A stretch of DNA of 37,063 bases from Butyricicoccus pullicaecorum (GCA_018365995.1 JAGZIY010000021.1:1-37063), one strand, 5' to 3'. Shown: positions 17,663 to 26,301, counted from the first letter of the stretch. Numbers and translations are program-made. The notes: generated by a model not told the origin, from the letters alone.

Positions 17663-19200
17663 ATCTGGTCACTCCCTCCATATTGCTTCATTTCCACCGA
17701 CTTGATGACCGCCGTCCCCACACCGGACAGCCGCACCGAAAAGCGTTCACATCGTCTGGGAATAAACGGCACACGGAACACGCCGCCCCTTGCATTTTGG
17801 ATTCGGCTGACGGGCTGCCACACACCGCCATCATAGCGCATTTCGCATAACAGCCGGCTGCTAGCGGGCAAGTCCACCAATACAGACATACGCGCCACGA
17901 TTTGCCGTTCTGCGCTGACCCGTTCAAAGTCTCCCAGTGTCAGGCTCCAAGGCACTGCCTTCTCTGTCTCTCCCTTGTGCGCCCATAACGCATCTTTGGT
18001 AATCCAGTACAGTTGTCCCTGATGACTTGCAAAGGCAATGGCAGCGGTATCGTCCTCTCGAATCCATACATTTTTGGTAGTATCGAACACCAGCAGTTCA
18101 TGCGCTCCGTCCTGCCGCTTTGCAGAGAGATAGTACCGGCTTGCCAGCCTGCCGCCGACCGCCTCGGTATAGGTATCCAGAAGCTGCGGAGAAATGCAGT
18201 CTGGAATCCCGCCTGCATAGACCATCACCCCTGCGTGCGCCATGTAAAATATATTTTCATTCACATTCACAATGCTTTTGTCACAGCCAGCCTTTACACC
18301 GTCGATGTGTGCTACCTGTACCTGCATCGCCGTGGGCTTTGTGCCGTAAACCTTGTGACAGATATGCTCCTTGAACGCAATGATATGCGAAGAAAAAGCA
18401 GCAATTCCGGTGAACGCACCATCTGAGCCAACCTGTGTTTCCCAAGCGTCCGTAGACAGCCCGTTGAACACATTCCAATTTTTGGGGTCTCCCAGCTTGC
18501 AGCAGCAGATGGCGTTGTCATGTGTGCCCCAAAGCCGGTTATCCTTTTCACAGACAAAATCCAAATCGGGCACAACCCGTTCCAGCGTGATGTTGGTTTC
18601 CTGCCAGCTTTCCGGCTGCTGACTGCCCAACTCCCCATGCTGGAATACATTGTCATACACGGTGATTTTCTTTCCGGAAACCTCCTGAATGACCACCGTG
18701 CGGTTGTTGTAGGGCTGTTCGGTACAGCCTGTGATGGTCACGCCATCGCCCTTTTGGAATACGGCATCTGCGTCGAGTGTGAGCGTGCTGTTTGTGAAGG
18801 TCGCAGTTTTGGCGGTCTGCTTTGCGCTCAGAGGCTCCACCTTGTCCGTCTCGGCATTGTATAAAATCTTGTCCGGAAAGATGCAGACACGGCTTCCAAT
18901 CACCGCCCAGATTTTTCTTCCAGTCTGCACCGTGTACTTTTCCACGCCATCTACCAACAATTTATCTCTATCTATCAAAATCTCTTTTCCGTTCTTAAAG
19001 GTCAAAAGCGCAGGTTCTGACAGGTCTTTCACCTTGCCCCGTGTCCCGCGTACCGAAAGACAGGGCAGACTGTCTGGTGACATATTGAGCATATCCCGTG
19101 CTGCACCGTCTGGGATTCGCTCCCGCCGGTCCAGTCCGGTGAACTGATAGACCACATTTTGCTGTCCCTCCATGGGCTGCAAATACGGCAGTTTAATCAT
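17647..19200 (-). CDS. Phage beta-propeller-like tail hub/stabilisation protein
   Basis: A 517-residue structural protein rich in beta strands. Motifs such as KDNRLWGTHDNAICCCKLGDP, WNVFNGLSTDAWETQVGSDG and FTGIAAFSSHIIAFKE recur in phage tail hub or DNA-stabilisation proteins of short-tailed phages. The assignment rests on this resemblance and on its place between the capsid and fibre genes. The start is the ATG at 19200, overlapping the previous stop by 8 bases; the longer open frame to 19401 is the antisense-like extension inside the upstream gene. Confidence 0.65.
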   Translation of the reverse strand: MIKLPYLQPMEGQQNVVYQFTGLDRRERIPDGAARDMLNMSPDSLPCLSVRGTRGKVKDLSEPALLTFKNGKEILIDRDKLLVDGVEKYTVQTGRKIWAVIGSRVCIFPDKILYNAETDKVEPLSAKQTAKTATFTNSTLTLDADAVFQKGDGVTITGCTEQPYNNRTVVIQEVSGKKITVYDNVFQHGELGSQQPESWQETNITLERVVPDLDFVCEKDNRLWGTHDNAICCCKLGDPKNWNVFNGLSTDAWETQVGSDGAFTGIAAFSSHIIAFKEHICHKVYGTKPTAMQVQVAHIDGVKAGCDKSIVNVNENIFYMAHAGVMVYAGGIPDCISPQLLDTYTEAVGGRLASRYYLSAKRQDGAHELLVFDTTKNVWIREDDTAAIAFASHQGQLYWITKDALWAHKGETEKAVPWSLTLGDFERVSAERQIVARMSVLVDLPASSRLLCEMRYDGGVWQPVSRIQNARGGVFRVPFIPRRCERFSVRLSGVGTAVIKSVEMKQYGGSDQIWHST

Positions 19201-19585
19201 AACCGGACACCTGCTTTCCGGCGTGCGGCAAATGATCTCTGCGATATCGCGCCGCATATTCGCTGTACGTGCTGGTGAACACCTGCATATCCAGATTGTA
19301 CTGTGCAAGTTCCATGTCCATGAGGTCGATTTGTGCCAGCAGATATTGTTCATACAGTTCATTGTACGGAGACGCTGTGCAAAGTACCGTTTCCGGCGCA
19401 ATCTCTTTGATTGGCTCCTTGAAGTGAATCTCAGTCAATACCATGTTCTCCAGCGTCCGCAAACGCGCCAGCAACAGCGACTGGTCATAGGCGGTCACAC
19501 GCAGGGAAAGCACCCGTTCCAGCACCTCGCCCGCGGTCATAAAAGTTTCGATTGGCTCTGTCTGTTCTGGCAATCCATCTGTCAT
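19193..19585 (-). CDS. Small phage structural protein, possible head-tail adaptor
   Basis: A 130-residue, mostly helical protein beginning MTDGLPEQTEPIETFMTAGE. Heptad-like segments such as LRTLENMVLTEIHFKEP lie in the middle. The start at 19585 is fixed by GGAGGGGG just upstream; the frame is open further but has no ribosome site there. Position between the capsid and the tail hub fits an adaptor or neck protein, but no family is recognised. Confidence 0.7.
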   Translation of the reverse strand: MTDGLPEQTEPIETFMTAGEVLERVLSLRVTAYDQSLLLARLRTLENMVLTEIHFKEPIKEIAPETVLCTASPYNELYEQYLLAQIDLMDMELAQYNLDMQVFTSTYSEYAARYRRDHLPHAGKQVSGYD

Positions 19586-19643
19586 AACGCCCCCTCCTTT
19601 CCGTGATAGAAAAAGGGGCAGTGACCCGCCCCCTCTTTGCCGT

Positions 19644-19904
19644 TTATGCACCGCCTGCAACCGAATCACTGTATGCCTCTGCCTGTTCCAGCTGCTTTTC
19701 GCGGTTGCGCAGCACCTCAGCGACCTCCGGCGGCACCGAAACCGACTTGCCGCGCGGCACATAATAGCCCTTGCCGTTGACGCCGACAAAGATCGTCCCC
19801 TTGTCCTTGCCACTGCCCGGCGCAACGTATACGGTTTCCCAATCTGCATCAGGGTTCTGTGCCTGTTCGGATGCTTTCTGAATTGCTTCTGTATTGGTTT
19901 TCAT
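19644..19904 (-). CDS. Small phage protein after the capsid gene
   Basis: An 86-residue protein with an acidic N-terminal helix, then a beta-rich centre WETVYVAPGSGKDKGTIFVG and GYYVPRGKSVSVPPEVAEVL, and a charged C-terminal helix. A good ribosome site (AGGAGGGG) precedes it. Such short proteins directly after a major capsid gene are often decoration or head-completion proteins. That role is a guess from position. Confidence 0.7.
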   Translation of the reverse strand: MKTNTEAIQKASEQAQNPDADWETVYVAPGSGKDKGTIFVGVNGKGYYVPRGKSVSVPPEVAEVLRNREKQLEQAEAYSDSVAGGA

Positions 19905-19918
19905 CGGATTTCCCCTCC

Positions 19919-20902
19919 TTAGTTTTCCACGTGGTCGTTGAATGTCGATGCGGTTTCGATGCGTACCATTGCCTTTTCATTGAGAATTTTCGCCACATGG
20001 GTTGCCTTCCAGCCAATGGTTGCGCGCTGGTTCAGCGGGTCATTGCCCGCGCCCAAGGGCTTGATGATGGTTTCCAAGCCGCCGCCCTCAATCTCGGTTA
20101 CACCATACGCACCGTCCCCGATGATAAGCGTGGAATATACATCTACACTGTCTGCGCCTTCACTAACAAACTTCTTTGCCTCCGTGGTTTCCACAAAGCG
20201 TACGTTTTCAATTTTGCCGATTTCGCCAAGGTAAATGCCTTCCGGGTCAGAGTAGGTCTTGACATTTACCCACTTAGGGTCGCTCATCAGGTCATACGCC
20301 ACATCTGGGTGAATGATGCCCACATAAGAGGTGTCAAATGGGTCAATGTTGTTATTCTTCAAGGTGCGCACTGCATGACGTACTGCATCAATAGTCAGCT
20401 TGTGGTCTGCCGCCACCTGATTTCGTGCTGTGACCTGCCCCTCTGCATACTGTACCTGTGTGCCAGCCGCGAGCGCATCACGGGTGAGGGTGTCCAGCGT
20501 CATGCCTGCCTGCTTGCCGATTTTCTTGGTTGCCTGCACGATAATGGGGTCGATTGCCGTCATATCCAGCATATCGGATACCGCAACGTAGTCACCATAC
20601 TGTCCAATATCTGCGGTCAGGGTTGTAACCTTCAGCTTCTTGCCGTCTGGGGTCACACCCTCGGTGAGTTGGTCGGTTTTCTTGGGCAGGTCATCGAAGC
20701 AGCGGAATTCAATGGTCTTGCCGCGGTTTTTGGGAATTGGCTTCTTCATGCCGAACTGATTGTGCACGAGATTTGCCTCTGCCGTTTCCAGCAGCGTGGT
20801 GTCATAATAGGTTTTCATCTCGGCAGACAGATTGCTGTCCCCTGTGACATTGGTATTTGCATCAAACAATGTCAGATTCATAGCAAAAATAGAAGTGTTC
20901 AT
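19919..20902 (-). CDS. Major capsid protein, N4-gp56 type
   Basis: A 327-residue capsid protein with the features of the N4-gp56 family: an N-terminal SAEMKTYYDTTLLETAEANL helix, then KKPIPKNRGKTIEFRCFDDL, a Q-L-T-E-G-V-T-P segment and the body with DIGQYGDYVAVSDMLDMTAI. The N-terminus carries MNLTLF-DANT, which resembles the Prp cleavage motif of ribosomal protein L27 (see findings). The start at 20902 has AGGAGGG 9 bases upstream and overlaps the scaffold stop (ATGA). Confidence 0.85.
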   Translation of the reverse strand: MNTSIFAMNLTLFDANTNVTGDSNLSAEMKTYYDTTLLETAEANLVHNQFGMKKPIPKNRGKTIEFRCFDDLPKKTDQLTEGVTPDGKKLKVTTLTADIGQYGDYVAVSDMLDMTAIDPIIVQATKKIGKQAGMTLDTLTRDALAAGTQVQYAEGQVTARNQVAADHKLTIDAVRHAVRTLKNNNIDPFDTSYVGIIHPDVAYDLMSDPKWVNVKTYSDPEGIYLGEIGKIENVRFVETTEAKKFVSEGADSVDVYSTLIIGDGAYGVTEIEGGGLETIIKPLGAGNDPLNQRATIGWKATHVAKILNEKAMVRIETASTFNDHVEN

Positions 20903-21546
20903 AGTCTCATACCCTCCTGAAATGTAATTCGTTCTCCCCGTTCGGCGCGGCGCTCCAGCGCTTGGCGCTCCGTCCGGGTCAGCTTTGCAATATCAATTTT
21001 TCCGGGTGCTACGGCAGCCTCCGCACCGCCTCCGGCCTCCTTGGGACGATGTGCACCCGCACGAATCGAATGTATCATATTGAATTCCGCGGTCTTTGCC
21101 GCCTGTCTGGCTGCCATCTGCCGCATTTCCTCTACATGGCAAGCCTCGTATGCCGCCTGTAAGGAAAGGCGCGTCGCTTGATTTTTGGAAGAGATTAACG
21201 ATGCAAACAGCGGATTCTGAATTTCCTGCATGAGGTCAAAGTCGGGGTACAGCGTTTTGATATGTTCTGCCTCCTGTTTCCAAATGGCAACCTGTTCATT
21301 CGCTGCTTGTTCCCGCACTGCCTCCATCTGTCTGGTCACCCGTTCTCTGGCAGCCTGTTCCATACGCTTGCGGTCGAGGTCTGCATACTTTTCCAGCATC
21401 GCCTCGTATTCCGCCTGTCTGTCCGCTGTGCTTTGAACTGCTTCCTCTGCGCCCTGCTCGCCGCCCGCGTCCTGTACTTCGGCAGATGCCTGTGCCGCCT
21501 CGGCACCGCCTGCATCAAACAGGCGCAAGTCAAATTTGAACTTCAT
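20899..21546 (-). CDS. Capsid scaffolding protein
   Basis: A 215-residue, Ala/Glu/Gln-rich, strongly helical protein directly upstream of the capsid gene, the usual place and composition of a scaffold. The C-terminal 40 residues are basic and helical (KLTRTERQALERRAERGERI), as expected for the capsid-binding end. The first residues MKFKFDLRLF-DAGG resemble the L27 leader cut by Prp. It overlaps the protease gene upstream and the capsid gene downstream by four bases each. Confidence 0.82.
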   Translation of the reverse strand: MKFKFDLRLFDAGGAEAAQASAEVQDAGGEQGAEEAVQSTADRQAEYEAMLEKYADLDRKRMEQAARERVTRQMEAVREQAANEQVAIWKQEAEHIKTLYPDFDLMQEIQNPLFASLISSKNQATRLSLQAAYEACHVEEMRQMAARQAAKTAEFNMIHSIRAGAHRPKEAGGGAEAAVAPGKIDIAKLTRTERQALERRAERGERITFQEGMRL

Positions 21547-21875
21547 TCCTTGGCTCCTTTCTCTTCATACATATTGCGTGTATCTTCTATCTGGATATGG
21601 TTGGGATATGCCTGCCGCAGTCCATAGAAGCCGATGGAGAGCGCGTCCAATATCACGCGAGCCTCCAGCGATTTCCGGCATTTTGCCCATGCGTATCCGC
21701 TGTATGCTTTGGTGTCGTATTCTGGAAAGCGGGAAAGCGCGGCGGCAAGGGTTTCGGTCAGTGCGGAAATACCAGCACAGACAATATCCGGCTGTCCCTT
21801 AGACGCATAATTTGCGTGTCCCTCACAGCGGAACCCGAGCACGGCGCCATTGTCCCATATTCTGATGTGTACCAT
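21543..21875 (-). CDS. prp: Prp-like cysteine protease in the capsid operon
   Basis: A 110-residue protein of the ribosomal-processing cysteine protease family. The signature is complete: H20 in EGHANYASKGQPDIV and C33 in IVCAGISAL, at the same spacing as the His/Cys pair of Staphylococcus aureus Prp. Host Prp trims the N-terminal leader of ribosomal protein L27 and, in phage 80alpha infection, the same kind of leader on capsid and scaffold proteins. Here the gene lies between portal and scaffold, and both scaffold and capsid carry such leaders. A role as prohead protease is therefore likely. It overlaps the scaffold start by four bases (ATGA). Confidence 0.85.
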   Translation of the reverse strand: MVHIRIWDNGAVLGFRCEGHANYASKGQPDIVCAGISALTETLAAALSRFPEYDTKAYSGYAWAKCRKSLEARVILDALSIGFYGLRQAYPNHIQIEDTRNMYEEKGAKE

Positions 21876-21878
21876 CTG

Positions 21879-23780
21879 TCACGCCTCCACATCTGCCCGT
21901 GCATTCTGCGCCAGCCGCTGGGCATACGGGGTGCGCTCGGCAAGCTGTGCATTCTTTGCCTTGGCTCCCATACCAGACCCTTTTTCCCTATTTTCCGGCT
22001 GCACGTCCTGTCCCATGCCGCTTGCCATTGCAGTGAGGTCAATGCCCTGCTGCTTTAGCACAAGCGTCATTTTTTCCAAGGTTTGCTGCATCTGCATCAG
22101 CTTTTGCAGCATGGTGCCGTTTTGCTGTACTCTGTCCTCCACCTGACTCTTGCCCTCAAATTCCATCATGTCGAGGAGGGCGAGCGCTTGGTCGGCGTTG
22201 TCCGGCTGGAACACGCCAAGCTGATACAGTTCCTTTGCGGTTTCATTCTGTGCCAGCTGGCTGTATGGGTTGGACTTCTGTGCCTTGACGATGACATCAA
22301 AGACGGGACGGCGCACCGCTGGATTATAGTCCGGTTCCAGTTCCTGCCCCGCATAGGCAGGCGGCAAGGGCTGGTCTTTGATTCCTGCATTGGAATACTG
22401 GATAAAATTGGTTTTACCGTCCTGCCCTGTAATACGGAACTCCCGTTCAGCATTGTAAAACTGGCGAATGAGTTCAATGCAAAGTTCCATGATATTGCGG
22501 TATGCGCGATAGGTTCCTTTGAGCATATCACGGGACAGCTTGTTGCCTGCCTCTTGAAGTGCTGCGATTGCCGCTGCTGCTGTGACACCGGAAGCCGTAC
22601 CGCCTTGTGCAAAGTCCCGATTGCCGCTGGTTTCCTTGAGTTCGTCAATCTTCGTGTGGATATGGTTTGCGAGATACGCCGGCAGGGTATCCACCTTGAT
22701 TTGCTTGATATCTCCGTCCTCCAAGCGTCCGGCAACGTGTACAAAATCCTTAGACCAGTCCGCAAACTCCTCCTGATTGATCGCGCAGGAGTCGCGGATA
22801 AACCAGCGCGGACGCCCTGCAAGCAGTGCATTTTTGAGGACAACGGCGTCCAGCTTGTCAATGTAAAGCTGTGGGGACTGCATGATATCGATATAGCCAA
22901 AGCCTGCCGGACTGTCCTCGATGGGGAACAGCCTGTCCAGTACAAAGGGATACCTGCCATGCCGGTAATATCCGTCCTTGTACTGCGGGTCATTCTGGCT
23001 GGCATAGAGCACGGTCTCTCCCACAAATTTGCAGTAGTGCACTGCCTGTCTGCCTGTTTCGTCCCGTGTCTTGTAATACCAGTCCACAACCATGGATTTG
23101 TCCTTGGTATCGATTTGGTCATCGTGTACATACTGTACACCCTGTACCGGCTGTCCCTTATCCTTGACCTCGGGGTATCGCTGTTCCAGTACCGCATTGT
23201 CAATCATAGAGGTATAAAAGAGATTTGCACTGTCCTGAATGTCCGAGACCCCGGGCTGCCAGAACAGATTGAGCATGGACGCGCGCCGAATGGAGATATC
23301 TCCCAAACCATTTTCGGCTTCATTGTCCCATGTCACGCAGTAAGCCGCCGTACCCGACTTGCACTTATCCCACATGGCATCCGAGTAAACGCCCTCAAAG
23401 TCGTTGTGCTCGGCGATGACGGGAAGGATTTCGGATAAACTCTTTGCGTCCTGCTCATCGCTGCGCTCTCTTGGCAGTACGACGGGTTCCGGCGCATTGT
23501 CCATCGCGTCACCATGCTTGTTTGCCACGCTGTTAAACAGCCATGCGGAAGCGGGCTGTGGGTCATCTGCTGCCTTGCGTCCCACCACGTCCCAGTGGCG
23601 CAGTCTCCACCACTGGTCATTTTCTACAATGCGCTTGTCCAGACTTTGTTTGCCCTGTCTGTACTTGGAAAGCAGTTCCGCCGCTTCCCGAACTTGCATC
23701 TCCCCGATGACAGATTGTGTGGTCTGTTCCTGTGCAGGCTGTATCGGCTGCTGTTCCTTATTCTCGTCTATTTCACTCAC
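21879..23780 (-). CDS. Phage portal protein, podovirus type
   Basis: A 633-residue portal, forming the ring through which DNA enters the head. It has the N-terminal ENDQWWRLRHWDVVGRK and SAWLFNSVANKHGDAMDNAP segments, a central beta region with DISIRRASMLNLFWQPG, and the long helical stem with GVTAAAAIAALQEAGNKLSRD. The C-terminal 90 residues are Gln/Met-rich helix, probably the barrel. Size and layout suit P22-like short-tailed phages. It overlaps the terminase stop by four bases. Confidence 0.85.
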   Translation of the reverse strand: MSEIDENKEQQPIQPAQEQTTQSVIGEMQVREAAELLSKYRQGKQSLDKRIVENDQWWRLRHWDVVGRKAADDPQPASAWLFNSVANKHGDAMDNAPEPVVLPRERSDEQDAKSLSEILPVIAEHNDFEGVYSDAMWDKCKSGTAAYCVTWDNEAENGLGDISIRRASMLNLFWQPGVSDIQDSANLFYTSMIDNAVLEQRYPEVKDKGQPVQGVQYVHDDQIDTKDKSMVVDWYYKTRDETGRQAVHYCKFVGETVLYASQNDPQYKDGYYRHGRYPFVLDRLFPIEDSPAGFGYIDIMQSPQLYIDKLDAVVLKNALLAGRPRWFIRDSCAINQEEFADWSKDFVHVAGRLEDGDIKQIKVDTLPAYLANHIHTKIDELKETSGNRDFAQGGTASGVTAAAAIAALQEAGNKLSRDMLKGTYRAYRNIMELCIELIRQFYNAEREFRITGQDGKTNFIQYSNAGIKDQPLPPAYAGQELEPDYNPAVRRPVFDVIVKAQKSNPYSQLAQNETAKELYQLGVFQPDNADQALALLDMMEFEGKSQVEDRVQQNGTMLQKLMQMQQTLEKMTLVLKQQGIDLTAMASGMGQDVQPENREKGSGMGAKAKNAQLAERTPYAQRLAQNARADVEA

Positions 23781-25225
23781 CTCCGAAAGAAAGCATATTT
23801 TTGATTTGGCTGTTCAGTATCCAGCGGGCTGTATGGCTTGGGCGGGACGGCACGCACAACGGGTGGATTGACAGGATTTTCCATTGCCACATAGCGCAGT
23901 TCATCGTAAATATGGTCCTCTCCCTCAGTGTCGATGTCCTCGACATCTGTGCTGTCATAGACGAGCGCGGGCAGAGTGCGGATACAGTGCTTGCAGGTGG
24001 AAAAAATGTAGAGTTGTGGTCTGCCGGCATCATCAAAGGCAAGCCGGTGATGCAGCTGCATCTTTCCGGCAATGCGCTGATGGTCGCCAGCATCAAAGTA
24101 AATGCCCGTGCGTTCCATGATTTCTGCGACGCTCTCCCCCATCTCCGCCTTGGTGATGGCAGGGTCTGCAATGCCGTGAATCGTCCTGCCCTTCAGATTG
24201 GGGTCGTCAAGTTCAATACGCTTGATTTCACCTGCAATGCGTGCAGGCTCCCACTTAACACCGACATTTGGCTCTCCTGTGCAGCCGTATAACTCCCGAA
24301 TCCGATACATGCGGTTGTCATGGTCTACGGCATACCAGCCCACAGAAAAGGGTCTGGCATAACCGAAGTCAAATCCGCGATATAGTTTCCAGCTTGCCGG
24401 AATCTTGAATGGCTCAATGACATGAGTCCAAAGCCTGTCATGGTAATGCGCAGGGTCGTTGCGCCATTCCGTGAACACCTGACCAGAAAAGCTGTCCCAA
24501 TCGCCATAGAGCAATGCTTTCTTGTCTGCCTCCGACAAGGACGCAAGCCGCGCCACATAATCCGGGTCGTTTTCCATGAGGGCGGCATTGTCAAATACCG
24601 TGCTTGGCACAAAGATGCGGCGTTTTTCGCGCTGTTCGCTGTGTCCATCTGGAAATACGACCTGTACCGTGTCTGCAATGGGTGTCATGGGCGGTGCGGC
24701 TGTGATAAAGCGGTCTTTGACCCAGCCATGCCCTACCCCGCCGGGGTTTGCAGTTGCCCGCATATAGACCCGTGTGCCTGAACCATTAGGACGGTTACGG
24801 GAAACCAGATAGCTGTACTGGTCGTAGGTAAAATGCGTCAGTTCATCGAAGCCGATGAAGTCGAACGCCCGCCCCTGATACTTGTATTTGTCCGCTTCGC
24901 GCTGCATGGCACCAAACGTAATGCGCGCCCCGCTTGGAAAGGTCCAAGCGTGCTTTGTCTCGTTGTACTTGCAGCCCGGGAAAGCAGGCGGATAATATTT
25001 ACGGCTCTTGTCTATAAGTTCGGAAAGTTCTGGGTAGGTCTTTCGCAAGATGAGCGCCCTGTAATGGGGGATATGTACCTGCCTAAGCGCTTCGATGACG
25101 AGCGCCTCACTTTTGCCGCCGCCAGCCGCGCCGCCGTACAGGGCTTCCTCCTCAGCACGCGCCATAAATGCAACCTGCCGCGGCTGCGGTTTCCATAGAA
25201 CGGTTTGTCTGCCGCACTCTGTCAT
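23777..25225 (-). CDS. terL: Terminase large subunit
   Basis: DNA-packaging motor and nuclease, 482 residues. The ATPase part has Walker A GGAAGGGKSEAL (31-42, K38) and Walker B FIGFDELTHF. The RNase-H-like nuclease part has FDFGYARPFSVGWYAVD and GIADPAITKAEMG with the expected acidic residues. An HSEQREKRRIFVPS segment links them. Length is typical and the frame intact. It overlaps terS by four bases (ATGA) and portal by four bases. Confidence 0.93.
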   Translation of the reverse strand: MTECGRQTVLWKPQPRQVAFMARAEEEALYGGAAGGGKSEALVIEALRQVHIPHYRALILRKTYPELSELIDKSRKYYPPAFPGCKYNETKHAWTFPSGARITFGAMQREADKYKYQGRAFDFIGFDELTHFTYDQYSYLVSRNRPNGSGTRVYMRATANPGGVGHGWVKDRFITAAPPMTPIADTVQVVFPDGHSEQREKRRIFVPSTVFDNAALMENDPDYVARLASLSEADKKALLYGDWDSFSGQVFTEWRNDPAHYHDRLWTHVIEPFKIPASWKLYRGFDFGYARPFSVGWYAVDHDNRMYRIRELYGCTGEPNVGVKWEPARIAGEIKRIELDDPNLKGRTIHGIADPAITKAEMGESVAEIMERTGIYFDAGDHQRIAGKMQLHHRLAFDDAGRPQLYIFSTCKHCIRTLPALVYDSTDVEDIDTEGEDHIYDELRYVAMENPVNPPVVRAVPPKPYSPLDTEQPNQKYAFFRR

Positions 25226-25746
25226 TCTTCATTCACCTCCGGCATCAAAATCACACCACTTGCAGATGGATCTTTGTCATCTTCCTGCCGCGTATCAAAC
25301 AGCCGCATATACTTTGCTAAGCTATTGAGTGCGCCCATTTTATTTGCCAGCCTGTACTTTTTCGTATAACCGGTAAACACACGGTCTTGCCCCGTACCCT
25401 CAAACTCCTCACGTACCTCAAGCCCTGCGAGGGCTGCTGCCGTATCTGCGTCCAATTCCTCAATGGGCTTTGGGGAACCATCTGCGCGAAAGAGTTTTCT
25501 CGGGTCAAAGAATGCGATTCTTGCAAATTCTCGCAGTACATTGTCCTCTGTAACAAGCTGAGACTCTCCGGACAATGCCGCACGAACCGCACACTGGATT
25601 TCCGGCTTTTTGAGATTTTGATATCCCATGACCTCCGCGCTTGTCTGACTGTAACCCGCACGGAGCGCTGCCTGTACAGCGTCCATATCCTTGAGATATT
25701 CTGTCAAAAAGCGCTGCTGCTTTGGGGTCAGCTTTCTCTGTGCAAT
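25222..25746 (-). CDS. terS: Terminase small subunit, probable ATT start
   Basis: DNA-recognition subunit of the packaging motor. It shows the Terminase_2 pattern KLTPKQQRFLTEYLKDMDAV, AALRAGYSQ, GYQNLKKPEIQ at the N-terminus (helix-turn-helix), an oligomerisation middle and an acidic tail. The open frame has a GTG at 25755, but this abuts AAGGAGG with no spacer. The codon 8 bases after that ribosome site is ATT at 25746, giving 174 residues starting IAQRKLT. An ATT start would be rare, as known for infC. The first gene of the structural operon. Confidence 0.82.
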   Translation of the reverse strand: MAQRKLTPKQQRFLTEYLKDMDAVQAALRAGYSQTSAEVMGYQNLKKPEIQCAVRAALSGESQLVTEDNVLREFARIAFFDPRKLFRADGSPKPIEELDADTAAALAGLEVREEFEGTGQDRVFTGYTKKYRLANKMGALNSLAKYMRLFDTRQEDDKDPSASGVILMPEVNEE

Positions 25747-25773
25747 GACTGACACCTCCTTCCCTTTGTTCTG

Positions 25774-25802
25774 TGTTTATGATACCCGTGCACGCCTGTC
25801 AA
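25774..25802 (-). promoter_or_regulatory. Promoter of the phage structural operon
   Basis: On the minus strand TTGACA (25797-25802) is a perfect -35, followed after 17 bp by TAAACA (25774-25779), a weak -10. It lies about 28 bases before the terS ribosome-site region. No other promoter is seen inside the tightly overlapped operon. Confidence 0.5.
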
Positions 25803-25823
25803 ATCCCGCCAATCGGAAAAGAT

Positions 25824-25850
25824 AAAAAAAAGAGACGCTTTTACGCCTCT
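25824..25850 (-). terminator. Terminator upstream of the structural operon
   Basis: A 7-bp stem (25831-25837 with 25844-25850, one G-U pair) is followed by eight T on the minus strand. It would insulate terS from transcription coming from the 53-codon gene at 26140-26301, so that terS depends on its own promoter. Confidence 0.7.
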
Positions 25851-26139
25851 CTCCTATGGTATGATAAAGATGATATAATCAGTCAAGCATCTGTATTTTG
25901 AACCTTTGATGCAGGTATGCTGCAAACAGGAGCATGATATTCTTCAAAATATCGAATTTTTTGAAAATTTCTCTTTCGAAAAACGGATTCAGCGAATTTT
26001 TCGCAGGCGCAGGCAGCCCGTCTTTCCTGTCCTCGCCTAAACTGATCTAACCTATCCTTTCCTATCCTATTCTCGTCTAGGGTGACCATTGGTCGACCAC
26101 TGGTTGACCATTGTTTTCGCCACTTATTTTATTATATTC
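25851..26139. other. Gene-poor control region of the element
   Basis: I see no convincing gene in these 289 bases. A 68-codon minus frame (25883-26089) has no ribosome site. The region holds a pyrimidine-rich stretch with CCTATCC units (26050-26072) and the GGTnGACC repeat cluster at 26081-26112. It may contain a packaging or regulatory site. Confidence 0.5.
26081..26112. repeat. Three tandem GGT(n)GACCA repeats at helical spacing
   Basis: GGTGACCATT at 26081, GGTCGACCACT at 26091 and GGTTGACCATT at 26102. They start 10 and 11 bp apart, one DNA turn each. The centre one, GGTCGACC, is a perfect palindrome. This looks like an array of protein-binding sites, for example for a repressor, the small terminase or a directionality factor. 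Confidence 0.65.
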
Positions 26140-26301
26140 TCATTCCGCAGCAGCATCTCTCTCCTGATATACAACTTTTCTCGCGACATCTATTGCATTT
26201 TCTATAATTCTTTTCAATTCTTCTGCACTTTTTTCACAATAGCAGCTATCCTGTACAGATACCATTCCATTTTCCATGTCATAGCTTTCTGCTATCGCCA
26301 T
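26140..26301 (-). CDS. Small 53-residue phage protein next to the recombinase
   Basis: The frame opens at ATG 26301 and ends at TGA 26140. A GAGGTGA ribosome site stands six bases before the start. The protein begins MAIAESYDMENGMV, has a CYC motif near residue 21, then one amphipathic helix KSAEELKRIIENAIDVARKV and an acidic tail. It is divergently placed 139 bases from the serine recombinase. Small helical proteins next to such recombinases are often directionality factors or repressors; neither can be shown from sequence. No family recognised. Confidence 0.6.
   Translation of the reverse strand: MAIAESYDMENGMVSVQDSCYCEKSAEELKRIIENAIDVARKVVYQERDAAAE

Noticed and set aside
19859..20920. 353-codon plus-strand open frame
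   Set aside because: Antisense to the major capsid gene; no domain and no promoter context.
22083..23438. 451-codon plus-strand open frame
   Set aside because: Antisense to the portal gene, which has clear family motifs and translational coupling; a shadow frame.
25883..26089. 68-codon minus-strand frame in the phage control region
   Set aside because: No ribosome site, starts inside the repeat array and has Arg/Glu-biased composition; not supported as a gene.
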